The notes below the pieces were generated by a model. That model was not told the DNA's origin and did no database searches. It worked only from the letters and a program-made list of their open reading frames with translations. The translations under genes were made by a program, and so were the position numbers. Below, piece after piece: positions 53,940 through 64,000 of a DNA stretch of 64,000 bases; positions within the stretch are counted from its first letter, which is position 1; each line of letters opens with the position of its first letter. The stretch is taken from NCBI GenBank assembly GCA_963736055.1, contig CAVTNM010000008.1, positions 1-64,000 on the forward strand. The letters run 5' to 3'. The DNA comes from AC-32 sp963736055 (GTDB lineage: Bacteria; Actinomycetota; Thermoleophilia; Gaiellales; Gaiellaceae).

Positions 53940-56811
53940 TTACTTGTGCGGCTGCTGCTTGCCCTGCTTCTGCCGCACGCGCGGGCTCGAGACGGTGAGG
54001 CTCCCGGTCTTGTAGACCATGTCGCCGTCGCTGTGGAACGACAGAGTCAAGCTGAGCGCCAGCCGCTTCTTCCTGCTCTTCCGCAAGCGCCCGCCAGATC
54101 TTCGACCTCAGCTTGATCGGGATCTTGGCCGTCTTGTTCGCCTTGATACGGAAGGCGGCGGAGCCTGCCGGCGTGCCGAAGTAGGTCGAGGTCGATCCTG
54201 CCGCGGCACATCTTGCCCACCGCGGCCTTGCAGCTGAGCGTGCATCAAGGATCACGCCCTTGGCCGTCGCCGTCACCGACCTGCTCAGGAGCTTCACGTT
54301 CACGACTTACGGCGGTGGCGGTGGCGGTGGGGGCGGCGGGGGCGGGGGTGGGGGTGGAGGCGGTGGTGGAGGCGGCGGTGGAGGCGGAGGCGCGGCCGTC
54401 GTGAAGGTCTTGTCGTCGCCGTAAGCCGGTCGCGTTGTTCGGCACGGGTCGCGACCACGCGGTAGTGGTACGTCGTCGCTCGGCGCCAGGCCCGTCAGGC
54501 TGAACGTGAACTGGTGGTCGCTGAAGTCGACTGGCAGCGCCTGCGATGCGGACTTCGAGCCGTACGCCGGCGCAGTCGGCCCGTACTCGATGTAGGCGGT
54601 CGCCGGCTCTCCCTGCGCGTTCGCGGTCGCCGCGATCGTCGCGCCGGTGGTGTTGAGCCCGAGCACGTCGCCGGTCGACGCCGTGGGCGGGTTCGTGAAG
54701 TCGTCGTCGATGATGCTGCCGGCGCCGAGGCCCCAGCGGACCGTGGCGCCTGATCGCGCTCAGGAGCTTCATGCGTGAAATGCCTGGTGTGTTCTGCAGC
54801 AGCGTGTTGGGGATCACCGAGACGGTGACGGTCGCCGAGGTCGCTCCGGCGGGAATCGTGATCGGCGGGCTGCACCGGCCCGCAGCAGGCTGCGCCGGTG
54901 CGCGTTCTTGACGCTGCAGGCGGCGACGTAGTCCTGGCCGCTCTTCACCGGGATCGTGCGGAACGCTGTCGCTGACTGCCGTTCACGGTCGTGAACTGCG
55001 ACGGTCGTGGTGCTGCTCCGCTCGTCGTCGGAGACGCAGTGGTCGGCGTCGGTGCCGGATTGCGCCGCGTTACACAGCAGGACCGTGAAGCTCATCGGGC
55101 TCGGCCGGAAGGCGATCTGCCCGCCGAGCGCTGAGCCGGCAGGCCTGACGTTGAGCAACGTGTTGCCGTTCTTGCCGCTGTACGTGAAGGGCCCGCGATA
55201 GTTGCGCCCGTCGCCGTCGGAGCGGCCTGCGTCGTCCCGGGCGAGATCAGGTAGAACGGGCGCCGACGACCGCGCCGCGTTCGGCATCCCGTTCGCGTTC
55301 GATGAGCGATGAGGCTCCCGCCGGCTGCCCACGTCTGCGGGCCGGTCACGGCCGAGCCCTCGTTGCCCTTCGAGTCGCGCCGTGTTGGCGATGATCACGA
55401 CCGGCGCCTGGTCGTTGTCGAGGATCGTGCCGGTGCCGACGCCGTCGCCGATCACCGCGCCGACCGGATTCGAGAGCGTGACCGAGAACGTCTCGCTGCC
55501 TTCGAAGGCGTTGTCGTCGATCGTCTGCACCGAGATCACGCAGTTCGTCGTGGCCGGCCCGCAGCTGTTCGCCGGAATCGTGAGCGTCCCGGTCGCAGTC
55601 GTGTAGTCGCCGGGAGCGACCGGCCGATCCGTCGGCCGTCGCGTAGTCGACGGTTATCTGTTGCGTGCTGACCGCCGAGAGCGTGACCACGAAGTTCGCG
55701 ATCTGACCCTCGGTGACGCCGGCGTCGGCGATGTTGATCGTGGGCTGTCCGGTCGTGAAGAAGTGGTCGGTCGGGTCGCAGGTCGTGCCGTACACGTTCG
55801 TCGCGCAGACCGTGTAGTGGAACGTCGTGCCCGACTGGAGGTTGCTGAGGTTCGCCGAGACGGCGACCGGCGACCGCCCCGACCCCGGGCTCGGAGCTGC
55901 CGAAGCCAGGGTGCAGTTGTCGGTCCAGTTCGGAGGCATGCACGCGGCTCCGTACCTGAAGACGGTCGAGCTGACCGTGGCGCCGTTCGGATTGACCGTT
56001 CCGTTCACGGTCGCGCTGTTGATGCCGATGTTGGTCGCGGCTCCCGTGAGCGACGTGGGCGCATCCTGGGTGGTGAACTGCTGCTCGCTGCCACAGGTCG
56101 TTCCGGTCGTGTTCGTGGCGCAGAGCCGGTAGAAGTACGTCGTGTTGGCGGTGAGCCCGCCGATCGAGTCCGACACCGGGACCGCGACTCGTGCCCGAGC
56201 CGGTCGTGCCACCGGTCGAGGAGTTCGGGTAGTTCGTGTCGGTGCTGTGGGCGGTACCGAAGTAGAACTTCCAGGTGGCGGGATCGCCGTTCGGATCGAC
56301 CGTGCCGGCAAGGGTTGCGCCCGTCTGGCGTAACCGCAGAAGCAGCCCCGGTTGTTACTCCCGGTGAATCGCCGGGTGTCGTGAACGACTGCGACGTGCT
56401 GTCACAGGTCGGCGGATCGGACTGAAAAGTGTTGGTCGCGCAAAGCTTGAAGTGATAGGTCGTCAGCTGGCTCAGGCCCGAGATTCCGGCCGAGACGGAA
56501 TGCGCGCCTAGGCCTGCAGCGACCGGCGTGACCGTGGTTTCGGTCGTGTCCGCTGGGTTCGTCGTCCAGTACGAGAAGAAGTAGTTGGCCTGCTCGACGC
56601 CATCAGGATCGTTGGTGTCCACGGTCCCGTTCAGCGTGGCGCTCGTCTTCGTGACAGCTGTTGCCGCTCCAGTAACAGGCGAGGGCGGAGATGACGGCGT
56701 CGCGCCGGAAAGCGCGGGGAACACGATCAGCGCGAGCAGGACGCCCGCGTAGACGAGCGCCGACTTCTTCCGAGGACGAACCCGGCCCCCCCGGCCTCTC
56801 CCTACCCCCAT
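53940..56811 (-). CDS. secreted multidomain protein (fibronectin/Calx-beta-like), with several frameshifts
   Basis: The N-terminus has a signal-anchor (ALVYAAGVLLALIVFPALSGA, approximate), then repeats resembling fibronectin-type domains with TYHFKLCATN, TYFYRLCATN and FHYTVCATN Cys motifs. A Calx-beta-like domain follows (GQIANFVVTLSAVST and EGSETFSVTLSNPVG). Later come another fibronectin-like repeat, a poly-proline stretch and a C-terminal beta domain ending SSPRVRQKQGKQQPHK at TAA 53940. At least six single-base breaks interrupt the frame. Codon sense is preserved between breaks, so sequence error is likely. Probable cell-surface protein. Confidence 0.75.
54310..54391. repeat. proline-codon tract in the Calx-beta-like gene
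   Basis: GGN-rich on the plus strand; encodes an almost pure proline run on the minus strand. Homopolymer-like tracts of this kind are prone to indel errors. Confidence 0.85.
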
Positions 56812-56901
56812 GTGCTCCCCTTCTTGATGACCCCTACCGCTGGGCAGGACTATAGATCAAGTTTTCGCAACTTACGAGGGTTTTCTCGGTTGCGCGGCGG
56901 C

Positions 56902-57909
56902 TCAGCCGCCGAGGTCGCCGGTCCAGTGCCACTGGCTCTGGCCGACGCCGATCTGCGTGAAGTTCGGGCTCGTCAGGAGCTCCCAGTGCGGGCGGGCTGC
57001 CCTTGAACATGTTGAACGCCGTCTGTCCGTTCGCGCCCGCTGAGTTCACGAGCGTGACCTCGCCGAGGTAGTTACCGGAGAAGCCGGCGTCGGCGATTCG
57101 CGGCCAGGGAGCGGTTCCGCCGCAGCCGGTGTGCGAGAGGCCCGTCGCGCCGAAGGTCGAGTCCTGCCAGTACGAGTGGCTGTCGGCGGCCAGGTCGAGC
57201 TTCGCGTTGATCGTCAGCGGCTTCAGCCCCAGCCCTGCGCGGGCCTGGTTGACGAGATCGACGAACTTCTGCTCTTCGGCATTGATCCCCGGCGCGACCG
57301 GCTTCAAATACTTGTAGGGCGGGACGGCGCAGCTCGCGGACGGCGGCGGAGGGGCGGCGGCGGCGCCGGAGGCGGTGGCGGAGGCGGAGGCGGAGGCGGC
57401 GGAGGCGGTGGCGGTGGGAACCCCGGAGGCGGGGGCGGTGGCGGCGGTGGAGGTGGCGGCGGGTGGCCTGGCGGAGGCGGTGGCGGCGGAGCGCCGGGCG
57501 GCGGTGGCGGCGGAGGAAGCTTCGAGCTCGGCGGCGCAACGACTCTCCAGCGGTAGCCGACGCGGGCGCGCGCGTGCCTGCCGACGGCGATCAGAGCGAA
57601 CGAGTAGCGGCCCGGCCTGAGCCCCGTCCACGTGGTCGGCGAGCCGCAACGCTTGAACTTGCGGGCGAGCCCTTTCGGTGCCCGAGCGCCTTGCGCACTC
57701 CCGCCTACCAGCGGCTGCCAGCGCAGCCGGCAGAGGAGGTGAAGCGTGCCGCGGCCGGCCTTCCACTTGAAGGTCGCCGCCGTGTTCGTGGTCACCGAGG
57801 GAGGGGTGACCGTGAGCCGGGCTCCGGGTCGGGCCGAAGCCGCGGCGGAGAACAAAAGCGTGACTCCGGTCGCTCCGAGGGCGGCGATGACGAGGACGTT
57901 TCGTCGCAC
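56902..57909 (-). CDS. secreted CAP (SCP/PR-1)-domain protein with proline-rich linker, frameshifted
   Basis: The N-terminus is a signal peptide (VLVIAALGATGVTLLFSAAASA, trimmed). A beta domain follows (LTVTPPSVTTNTAATFKW), then a long poly-proline linker. The CAP domain has FVDLVNQARAGLGLKPL, HSYWQDSTF, SHTGCGG, and the end TQIGVGQSQWHWTGDLGG at TGA 56902. Two breaks are seen, in the proline tract near 57350 and near 56990, and the domain sense continues across each. Confidence 0.8.
57341..57520. repeat. proline-codon tract in the CAP-domain gene
   Basis: A GGC/GGT-rich stretch encodes an almost pure poly-proline linker on the minus strand. It contains one of the frame breaks. Confidence 0.85.
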
Positions 57910-57921
57910 CGGTCCGCGACC

Positions 57922-59368
57922 TTAATGCTTTCGGCGCAGGATTGTGAGGCGGATGTGTCGCGCCGGCCTCTCGGTGCGCCAGCCGCGGCGCAGGGTCCGA
58001 TGCGGATGCCTGACCCGATGCCGGCCGGGAACGGCCGTACGGGCGGCCGCGTAGGCATGCGAAGCCGTCGAGGGAGTCGTCGGCTTCTTGGCCGCGGTCA
58101 CCGGTGGGGACACAACCGGTGGCGTCGCCGAAGGCGGTGGCGCCTGGCCAGGAGCGGGAAGGAAGGTCGCGCCGAGCGCGGCGAGCGTTCCCGCCACGTC
58201 CACGCGGCCGGCGCTCACCCCGGCGATCGCGTGTGCGCTGGAGGTGATCGCCTGCGTGATCGCCTGCGCCGAGGAGGTCTGCGAATAGGACATGGCGAGC
58301 GCGGCGAGACCCGCGACGACGGGCGTGCTGGCCGAGGTCCCGCAGACCTCCGCGTACTGCCCGCCTCGGGCGGTGGTCAGGTCGCATCCCGGGGCCGCGA
58401 GCGGGACCCAGCCCCCGTAGTTCGACCACGAGTACAGCTGGTCGTTCGGCTGCGTGGCGGCGACGCCGAGCACTCCCGGATCGGCCGCGGGGTAGAACGC
58501 ACTCGAGCTGCCGTTGTTGCCTGCCGCAGCGACGACGAGGACGCCCTTCGAGGTCGCGTACGCGATCGCATCCGCGATGGTCGCGCTGTAGGTGCCGCCG
58601 AGGCTGAGGTTGATCACGTCGGCGCCGTGGTCGGCCGCCCACGTGATTCCGGGAGCAACGTCCGCCTCGGTCGCCGTGCCGTCGGCTGCGACGACCTTCA
58701 CGGGCATGATCGAGCACTGCGGACAGAAGCCGGCGCCTCCGCAGGCCGTTGCCGGCGCGAGCCGCAACGATCCCGGCGGTGCCCGTGCCGTGACCGTTGT
58801 CGTCGCTCGGGTCGGAGTCGTCGTTGACGAAGTCGTAGCCCGGGACGAACGCGCCGTGGAGGTCCGGCTGCGAGAAGTCGACCCCCGTGTCGAGCACGGC
58901 CACGACCACGCCCGACGAGCCCTTCGTCACCGCCCAGGCAGTCGGCGCCTGCGTGAGGGCAGCCCCCCACTGGAGGCCCCAGAGCGGATCGCTCGGGACT
59001 TCCTGCGCGAGGTTCGAGGAGGTGACGCGCATGACGACGCGATTGCGCCTGACCTGTTTCACCACGCGCGCGCGCGCGAGACGGAGGCTGAGCGCCGACG
59101 CGTTCCGGCGCGGCACCCGTACGACCATCACATGGAGGTGGCGCAGAGTTCGCTCACGCCTGCCTCCGGCGGCGGCGATCGTGCGGCTCAGCGAGCGCGA
59201 AGACGAATGCGGTCGGAGTTCGACCAGGAGCCGGACGGTCCTCTTCGCGGCATGCGCGTGCCGCTTCAGGGCGCCTGCACCGGCCGGGCCTGCGAGCACT
59301 GCGACCCCGGCGAGAGCGACCGGGACGAGCAGCGCGAGGCGGCGGGTGAGGCGAGAAGACAGCGGCAT
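57922..59368 (-). CDS. secreted subtilisin-like protease (S8), frameshifted
   Basis: The product has a signal peptide (LALLVPVALAGVAVLAGPAG), an I9-like propeptide, and the catalytic triad: Asp in VVVAVLDTGVDFS, His in DDNGHGTGTAGIVAA, Ser in CGTSASTPVVAGLAALAM. A C-terminal Pro/Thr/Arg-rich tail follows. The frame breaks near 58750 between NGL and GGAGFCPQC; this is a one-base insertion or two-base loss. The triad spans both frames, so an intact enzyme is likely in the cell. Confidence 0.85.
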
Positions 59369-59514
59369 CGACTGAACGGCGTTGCGAAGTGCTGACCGGT
59401 CCCGTATCGGCCGTCTGCCGGTGCTTCTTTAGAGAGCCATGACCCATCGGAAAGCGCCCGCACGCAGGCGATTTCCCTCGAACGAGGGATTTCGGACGAC
59501 TCGAGCGACCCCTG

Positions 59515-60240
59515 ATGCTGTGCCCGGGGCGTCAACCGAGGGGACTACTGGGGCTAGTGGCTGTCCGGACCACAATCCGAGAGGCCGCGAACGGACATGC
59601 GGCGGGCGACGGCGAGGTCGTGCTCCTCGACGAGCATCCGATCTGGCTCGACGCGCTCGAGCACGTCCTTTCGGCGGAAGGGATCACCGTCGTCGGCAAG
59701 GCGACCTCGCCCGAGGCCGCCCTGGCCCTGCTCGAGTCGGAGAAGCCGGACGGCCTCGTCGCGTCGGTCGAGCTGCCAGGGTCGAGCATGGACGGGTTCG
59801 AGTGCCTGCGGCGGGCGCGGGAGCGCCTGCCCGGGCTGAGGATCGTGGCGTTCTCGACGCACCACGATCCGTTTCACCTCAGCGCGGCCGCGACCGCCGG
59901 CGCCGACGCCTACCTGCCGAAGACGGCCAAGGCAGGCGAGGTCGCCGACACGGTCCGATCGTGCCTGGCGAGCGGCTCGAAGCGAAGCGGTTGCTCACGC
60001 GAGCTGGCGGAGCTGCCGCCCCCGCCCGCGCTCACGGCGCGCGAGCTGGAGATCGTCCATCTCGTTGCCCGCGGCTACACGAACGTGCAGATCGCCCAGC
60101 GGCTCTGGGTGACGAAGTGGACCGTCAAGTTCCACCTGGCCAACGCCTATCGCAAGCTCGGGGTCTCGAACCGCACGCAGGCCGCGCGGTACCTCTTCGA
60201 CCACGGGCTCTCCGACCTTCCGGTCGACCGCTCGGCGTAG
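59515..60240 (+). CDS. atypical NarL/LuxR-type response regulator
   Basis: This protein of up to 241 residues has a receiver domain with the acidic pair in VVLLDEHPIW and the Lys in DAYLPKTAKAG. The phosphoacceptor Asp is replaced: the strand reads LVASVELPGSSMDGFE, with Ser at the Asp position. The output helix-turn-helix reads LTARELEIVHLVARGYTNVQIAQ and WTVKFHLANAYRKLGVSNRTQA. It probably acts without phosphorylation. The start is ATG 59515, or GTG near 59557. It lies between the two subtilase genes. Confidence 0.85.
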   Translation: MLCPGRQPRGLLGLVAVRTTIREAANGHAAGDGEVVLLDEHPIWLDALEHVLSAEGITVVGKATSPEAALALLESEKPDGLVASVELPGSSMDGFECLRRARERLPGLRIVAFSTHHDPFHLSAAATAGADAYLPKTAKAGEVADTVRSCLASGSKRSGCSRELAELPPPPALTARELEIVHLVARGYTNVQIAQRLWVTKWTVKFHLANAYRKLGVSNRTQAARYLFDHGLSDLPVDRSA

Positions 60241-60407
60241 CGCGAGGAGGGTTTGGCGGAACGACGCTCGTCGCCGGAGTGCGATGGTCGTTCCGAGGCA
60301 AGGACGCAGGGAGCGTTCGTACCGGAAGGTACGGGCGCAACTGCGAACCGGGCGGCCGTGGCGAGCAGCGTGCTCCGGCGGCACAGCCGGCGTTTCGTCA
60401 AGCCCTC
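60241..60407. other. structured intergenic region between convergent genes
   Basis: It contains stem GGAACGAC/GTCGTTCC (60258-60265 and 60287-60294) and a GNRA-capped hairpin CGTACC-GGAA-GGTACG (60318-60333). It may be a bidirectional terminator or a small RNA; no known riboswitch was recognised. Confidence 0.35.
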
Positions 60408-61694
60408 CTAGGGCGTGAAGATCGCGCGCAGCTGGAGCGCGGAGCGCTTCGGCTTGCGCACCCGGCACCAGACGTCCACTGCGTAGCGGCCGGTCGGCAC
60501 CCGCGCGGAGAGCGAGACGACGTTCCGCTTGTGCCTGTCGTTGAACCAGAGGTCGCCGCCGGACTTCATGCTGAGCGTGCACGACTTGGCCTTCGGCGAG
60601 CGCAGGGTGGCGGCGACTCCGCCCTTCCTCACCTTGATCCCGACGTGCCAGTGCATCCGCAGAAAGCCCTTCTGCCAGCGCGTGGTGATTCGCCTGCCAG
60701 TCGGCCGCGGCTTGGGCGGCTGCACCTTGACCGGCGGCGGCGGCGGAGGCGGCGGAGGCGGCGGAGGCGGCGGCTTGCCTCCGACCGCGATCAACGCCTG
60801 GTACGCGTTGACACGCCCGTAGTTGATTCCCGTGACCCGAACCGCCGTCTGCCGTATCGCCGCGACGATCCGCGCAGGGGTCAAGCTCGGGTTGACGCTT
60901 AGCATCAGCCCGGCGATCCCGGCCATCGCCGGCGCGGCCGTCGAGCTCCCGCAGGCGTTCATGTAGCCCTTGCCCGACCAGTAGCCCCACTGGCAACCCG
61001 GCGCCGCGAGCCCGACCCACGAGCCTCGGGTCGACCAGGAGAAGAGCGCATCCGAGGGATCCGTGCCGGCGACGGCATACGCGCCTGGATCCGAGGCCGG
61101 ATGGGTGAACGTCGAGTCGCCGGTGTTCCCGGACGACGCGAGCACGAGGACGTTGTGCTGCGCTGCGTAGGCGATCGCGGAGGCGATGTGCGGCTCGGGA
61201 ATGGTGTACGTCCCTTCGTCGCTGAACCCGATCGAGATGATCCGCGCGCCGTGGTCGACGGCCCAGCGGATGCCCAGCGCGGCGAGCCCGCTGTCGAACT
61301 GTGAACCTGAGGCAGAGACTCGGACCGGCATCACCTTGCAGCGCCAGCAGTAGCCCGCCACCCCCTGGCCGTCATTGCCACGGCCGACGGCGATCGTGGC
61401 GCTCAACGTGCCGTGCCCACCGAGGTCCTGGCTCGTGTAGGTGTTGTTGATGAAATCCCAGCCGGGAACGAGGGCATCGTGTAGGTCGGCCGCATTCGGG
61501 TTCACGCCCGTGTCCACCACGGCGATGATCACGTTCGGGTCGCCCTTCGTGATGTCCCACGCGCCGGCCATGCCGACGCGCTGCTCGCCCCACGAGTTCG
61601 GCCAGACTGGGTCGTTCGGCGTGATCGCGGCCGCCGCCGAGGCGAACGCAAGCACCATCACGACGACCGCGAGAAGACACCCCCTGGTCCTCAC
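60408..61694 (-). CDS. secreted subtilisin-like protease (S8)
   Basis: This 428-residue intact protease starts at GTG 61694 with a signal peptide (CLLAVVVMVLAFASAAAA). Triad: Asp in IIAVVDTGVNPN, His in LGGHGTLSATIAVG, Ser in CGSSTAAPAMAGIAGLM. A proline run links to a C-terminal beta domain with GFLRMHWHVGIKVRKGG. There is no propeptide of the I9 type. The C-terminal domain resembles the beta module of the neighbouring secreted proteins. Confidence 0.9.
   Translation of the reverse strand: MRTRGCLLAVVVMVLAFASAAAAITPNDPVWPNSWGEQRVGMAGAWDITKGDPNVIIAVVDTGVNPNAADLHDALVPGWDFINNTYTSQDLGGHGTLSATIAVGRGNDGQGVAGYCWRCKVMPVRVSASGSQFDSGLAALGIRWAVDHGARIISIGFSDEGTYTIPEPHIASAIAYAAQHNVLVLASSGNTGDSTFTHPASDPGAYAVAGTDPSDALFSWSTRGSWVGLAAPGCQWGYWSGKGYMNACGSSTAAPAMAGIAGLMLSVNPSLTPARIVAAIRQTAVRVTGINYGRVNAYQALIAVGGKPPPPPPPPPPPPPPVKVQPPKPRPTGRRITTRWQKGFLRMHWHVGIKVRKGGVAATLRSPKAKSCTLSMKSGGDLWFNDRHKRNVVSLSARVPTGRYAVDVWCRVRKPKRSALQLRAIFTP
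60732..60771. repeat. proline-codon tract in the second subtilase gene
   Basis: GGC/GGA-rich; encodes about 13 prolines between protease and C-terminal domain. Confidence 0.85.
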
Positions 61695-61994
61695 GAGAAA
61701 TGAGTCTAACGGGCATTCGCGACAGAGGCCAGTCTCGCGTGGGTCAATTGGTCGACCTCCCCCTATGGACAGGAGTTTTCGCAACACCCGCCTCAACCTT
61801 GCAAACCACGCTCAAACCTAGTAGAAACGAGCAGTCGCGACTGCTTAGGCCTAGCCTCGTCGCGGCGGCGCTTCTGGACCAACCAGAGCGCAGATCCAGG
61901 GAGAGGAAAGGAGGGAGGTCAGGGGCCAAGACAAGTTCGAAGTCCTCGCATCCTTTTCTAAGTTCACAGCTTTCAACGATTGAGGGGGAAGTAG
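61695..61994. promoter_or_regulatory. divergent intergenic region with palindromes
   Basis: No gene is seen. It holds a perfect 16-bp palindrome AGCAGTCGCGACTGCT (61830-61845), the adjacent TAGGCCTA (61846-61853), and AGTTTTCGCAAC (61774-61785). The same 12-mer occurs upstream of the minus-strand gene starting at 56811. It probably holds the two divergent promoters and an operator. Confidence 0.4.
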
Positions 61995-64000
61995 ATGAGG
62001 GTTGGGAAAGTTGTTTCAAGGCTCAGGCTGGGCCTTACCGCCTGTTTCGTTTTGGCGGTCTTTGCCGGGGTGATGGTTTCCTCGGCAGCGGCACAGCCTC
62101 CGAGCGACGCCAGCGGCCTCCCGGCCAACGGCGATGTGTTCAACCCGCAGGAGACCAACGTTCCGTACCTGGCCTGGCGCGGCGAAGAAGTGCGCCTGGT
62201 CAAGTGCGAGGGCGGCTTCACCGACGACGCAATCGGCGCTCCGACGCTGCAGACCAACGGCAGCTTCATCTTCGAGCGCGGCGGCTTCGACGTGAACATG
62301 TCGGTCTTCGCGTACAGCGGCCCGCAGGAGAACTCGTTCGACGGGCCCAAGACCGTGCAGAACAATGCGTCGATCTTCAGGACCAGGGACGGGCGGATCT
62401 GCGTCCGGGGTACCTGGATCTCCAACAAGGCGGGGATCACGGTCATCAAGCTGACGATCAGCCTCAAGGGCGTAATTCTGGCCCAGCACGACTTCCTGAT
62501 CGGCTGGATGGCGATCAACTCGGCAGACATGACGAACGCCGGGTCGGTCACCGAGGACGCCGGCTTCGAGCCGGGCAACTCGGTCAACGTCCAGGTCACG
62601 GGCTCGATCCCGCTGAACCAGGAGTTCCAGGATGACTGGGGACTCCCGTCGCAGCTGGTCATGCCCAACGATTGGGCGACGTGGGCCAACGCCATGGCGA
62701 CCACCGACGGCAACCTCGGAGGCCTGAACTCGCTTCCGGCGTCGGCGTACTGGGACATCCACGACTCGTCGGGCCCCCTCGGAAACGAGAGCCCGGACGG
62801 CTCGCCGGACGTCCACGTCAATCAGAACACGTGTCCAGGACAGCACCCCCGATGACTTTGTCGACCAGGTCGACAACTGCAACGGTGGCTGCTGGTTCTC
62901 GAGGATCTTCGGCGACCTGACCAATGACTTCGGTCCGTTCGACCAGAGCTTCTCGAGCACGCTTCTGAGCGACGGTCGCTTGAACTCGTCCGATGCGCCC
63001 ATGCCGGCGCTGAAGATCGTGTTCAACTCGAGCGGTGGAATGGGCGGGTTCGACAACTCCTGCCTGAACGACAAGTCCACCGTCTACAACCGCAACTTCG
63101 ATCCAGGCAACCCGCCTGACTGCATCGCGGCGGGCACAAATGGGACGAGGCACATGCCCTGTACGCCCCGTACAACGCGCAGTACGTCCCGGCAACGTCG
63201 CGGGATCCGTTCGGCGCCGCGTCCGGGACCGACGGGCCTGTCTACTCCGACCTGACCGGCCAGCCCAACAACTTCGCGGGCTTCGGCTGGTACGGCGCGT
63301 ACTACAACTGGGAGATCGCGCAGACCCTGGTCCAGAACGAGAGCCAGGACACCAACTGTCTGCTCAGGGTCAAGAACTACGAGCCGATCTACCGCCAGAC
63401 CAACGGCTTCGCCACCCGCATCGTCGAGTTCACCGACGAGCATGGTGAGGCACGGGCTCAGTGGCAGCCGGGTCGTCGACAACGACAACTTCGGGACCTC
63501 GGTTGGCTTCGTGGACGACAACGGCGGCTGTGACCTCGAGGGCGTAGACCTCGGGGCGCAGACGGTCACGGCGTCCGCTCGCTACCCGTTCCAGCCGATC
63601 GGTCTGGACATCCCGGTCGCCGGCACGATCACGAAGAACATCAACAACCTGTTCCACAAGGCGGTCCATTGCGTCCGCAAGAACAACGTGTCCAGCGCGA
63701 TCGCGTACATCTGCACGGCGACCGCTCAGGACATCGACGGGCAACGGTGACGCGCTTCAACGGAGAGAAGGTGTGCTTCAGCCGCGAGCCGGACAACATC
63801 TGGTACAACGTCGGCGGCAGCTCGCCGCACCAGAACGGCTTACTGCGTCCCGCTTCGACGGCGGCACCAGCAGCTCTCCGGCCACGGTCTCGGTCGAGAC
63901 CCCGGCCACTCTGGTGGGCAGCTTCATCGACGTCCAGGCGTACTTCTCGGACGAGAAGTTGCTACGTGACACCTGCATCACGTCCGGGCAGCCCGAGAGC
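61995..64000 (+). CDS. large secreted protein, frameshifted and cut by the window edge
   Basis: The N-terminus is a signal peptide (RLGLTACFVLAVFAGVMVSS). The body (GDVFNPQETNVPYLAWRGEE onward) contains TWISNKAGITVIKLTIS, DWGLPSQLVMPNDW, a Cys-bearing DNCNGGCW, FNSSGGMGGFDNSCLND, and later PFQPIGLDIPVAGTI and ETPATLVGSFIDVQAYF. I do not recognise the family. At least five breaks (near 62833, 63140, 63450, 63750 and 63845) shift the frame while sense continues. The start is ATG 61995 with GAGGGGGAA upstream. Confidence 0.75.

Noticed and set aside
54310..57520. G-rich repeats considered as CRISPR or regulatory repeats
   Set aside because: No unique spacers or constant repeats; they encode proline runs on the minus strand.
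61695..61994. c-di-GMP or c-di-AMP riboswitch before secreted protein genes
   Set aside because: The conserved core sequences of those aptamers are not recognisable.

Overview
The window is high-GC DNA with many GTG/TTG starts, overlapping stop/start codons (ATGA, GTGA, TTGA) and operons built like those of Actinomycetota. The genes (two [NiFe] hydrogenases, DevS-like GAF sensor, universal stress protein, phosphoketolase with acetate kinase) suggest an aerobic soil actinobacterium equipped to survive hypoxia or energy starvation. A deep lineage such as Thermoleophilia is possible but not shown by the sequence.

Region 1 (1-18.7 kb) looks like one dormancy/energy regulon. It holds a GAF-domain sensor, a universal stress protein, an acetyltransferase/acyl-CoA-synthetase fusion, an OsmC protein, a small Hsp20-like protein, a complete group 3b (NADP-linked) hydrogenase operon with its own protease and a cyclic-nucleotide-binding protein, a CBS protein, an ACT-malic enzyme, and an operon of membrane protein, GAPDH, DUF5661-like protein, cupin, phosphoketolase and acetate kinase. 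Five copies of a 15-bp palindrome, TGCGG-N5-CCGCA, lie 58-90 bp upstream of starts in this region, and I found none elsewhere by eye. This is the main discovery candidate.

Region 2 (18.8-30.5 kb) is accessory: a secreted metzincin-like protease, a coiled-coil protein, an FAD monooxygenase, a divergent MFS/MarR pair with operator palindromes, a Na+/H+ antiporter and a PHP phosphoesterase (each with a frameshift), a cupin, an ABC exporter, and a secreted protein flanked by a partial duplication of the ABC gene's 3' end.

Region 3 (30.5-45.5 kb) is a group 1h (high-affinity, atmospheric-H2 type) hydrogenase locus on the minus strand: hypC, a second HypC-like gene, hypD, hypE, hhyS, hhyL, a NifU/Rieske-like protein, three uncharacterised accessory genes, a maturation protease, hypA, hypB and a SIS-domain protein. 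hypF is divergent, from promoters whose -35 boxes overlap, and is followed by a class III adenylate cyclase. This single hyp set probably matures both hydrogenases.

Region 4 (45.5-53.9 kb) is a mixed set: an epimerase beside an ECF41-like sigma factor, aldo/keto reductase, a DUF4407-like membrane protein, Ogt, a DUF899 protein, a shortened quinone oxidoreductase, an ICMT-like methyltransferase, a CDF transporter, and tRNA-Ala(CGC) on the minus strand.

Region 5 (53.9-64 kb) is a secreted-protein island: Calx-beta/fibronectin-like protein, CAP-domain protein, two subtilases, an atypical LuxR-type response regulator and a large secreted protein cut by the window edge. Most of these carry single-base frameshifts while their codon-level homology continues in the other frame. 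The clustering points to sequence/assembly indels, or else real decay.
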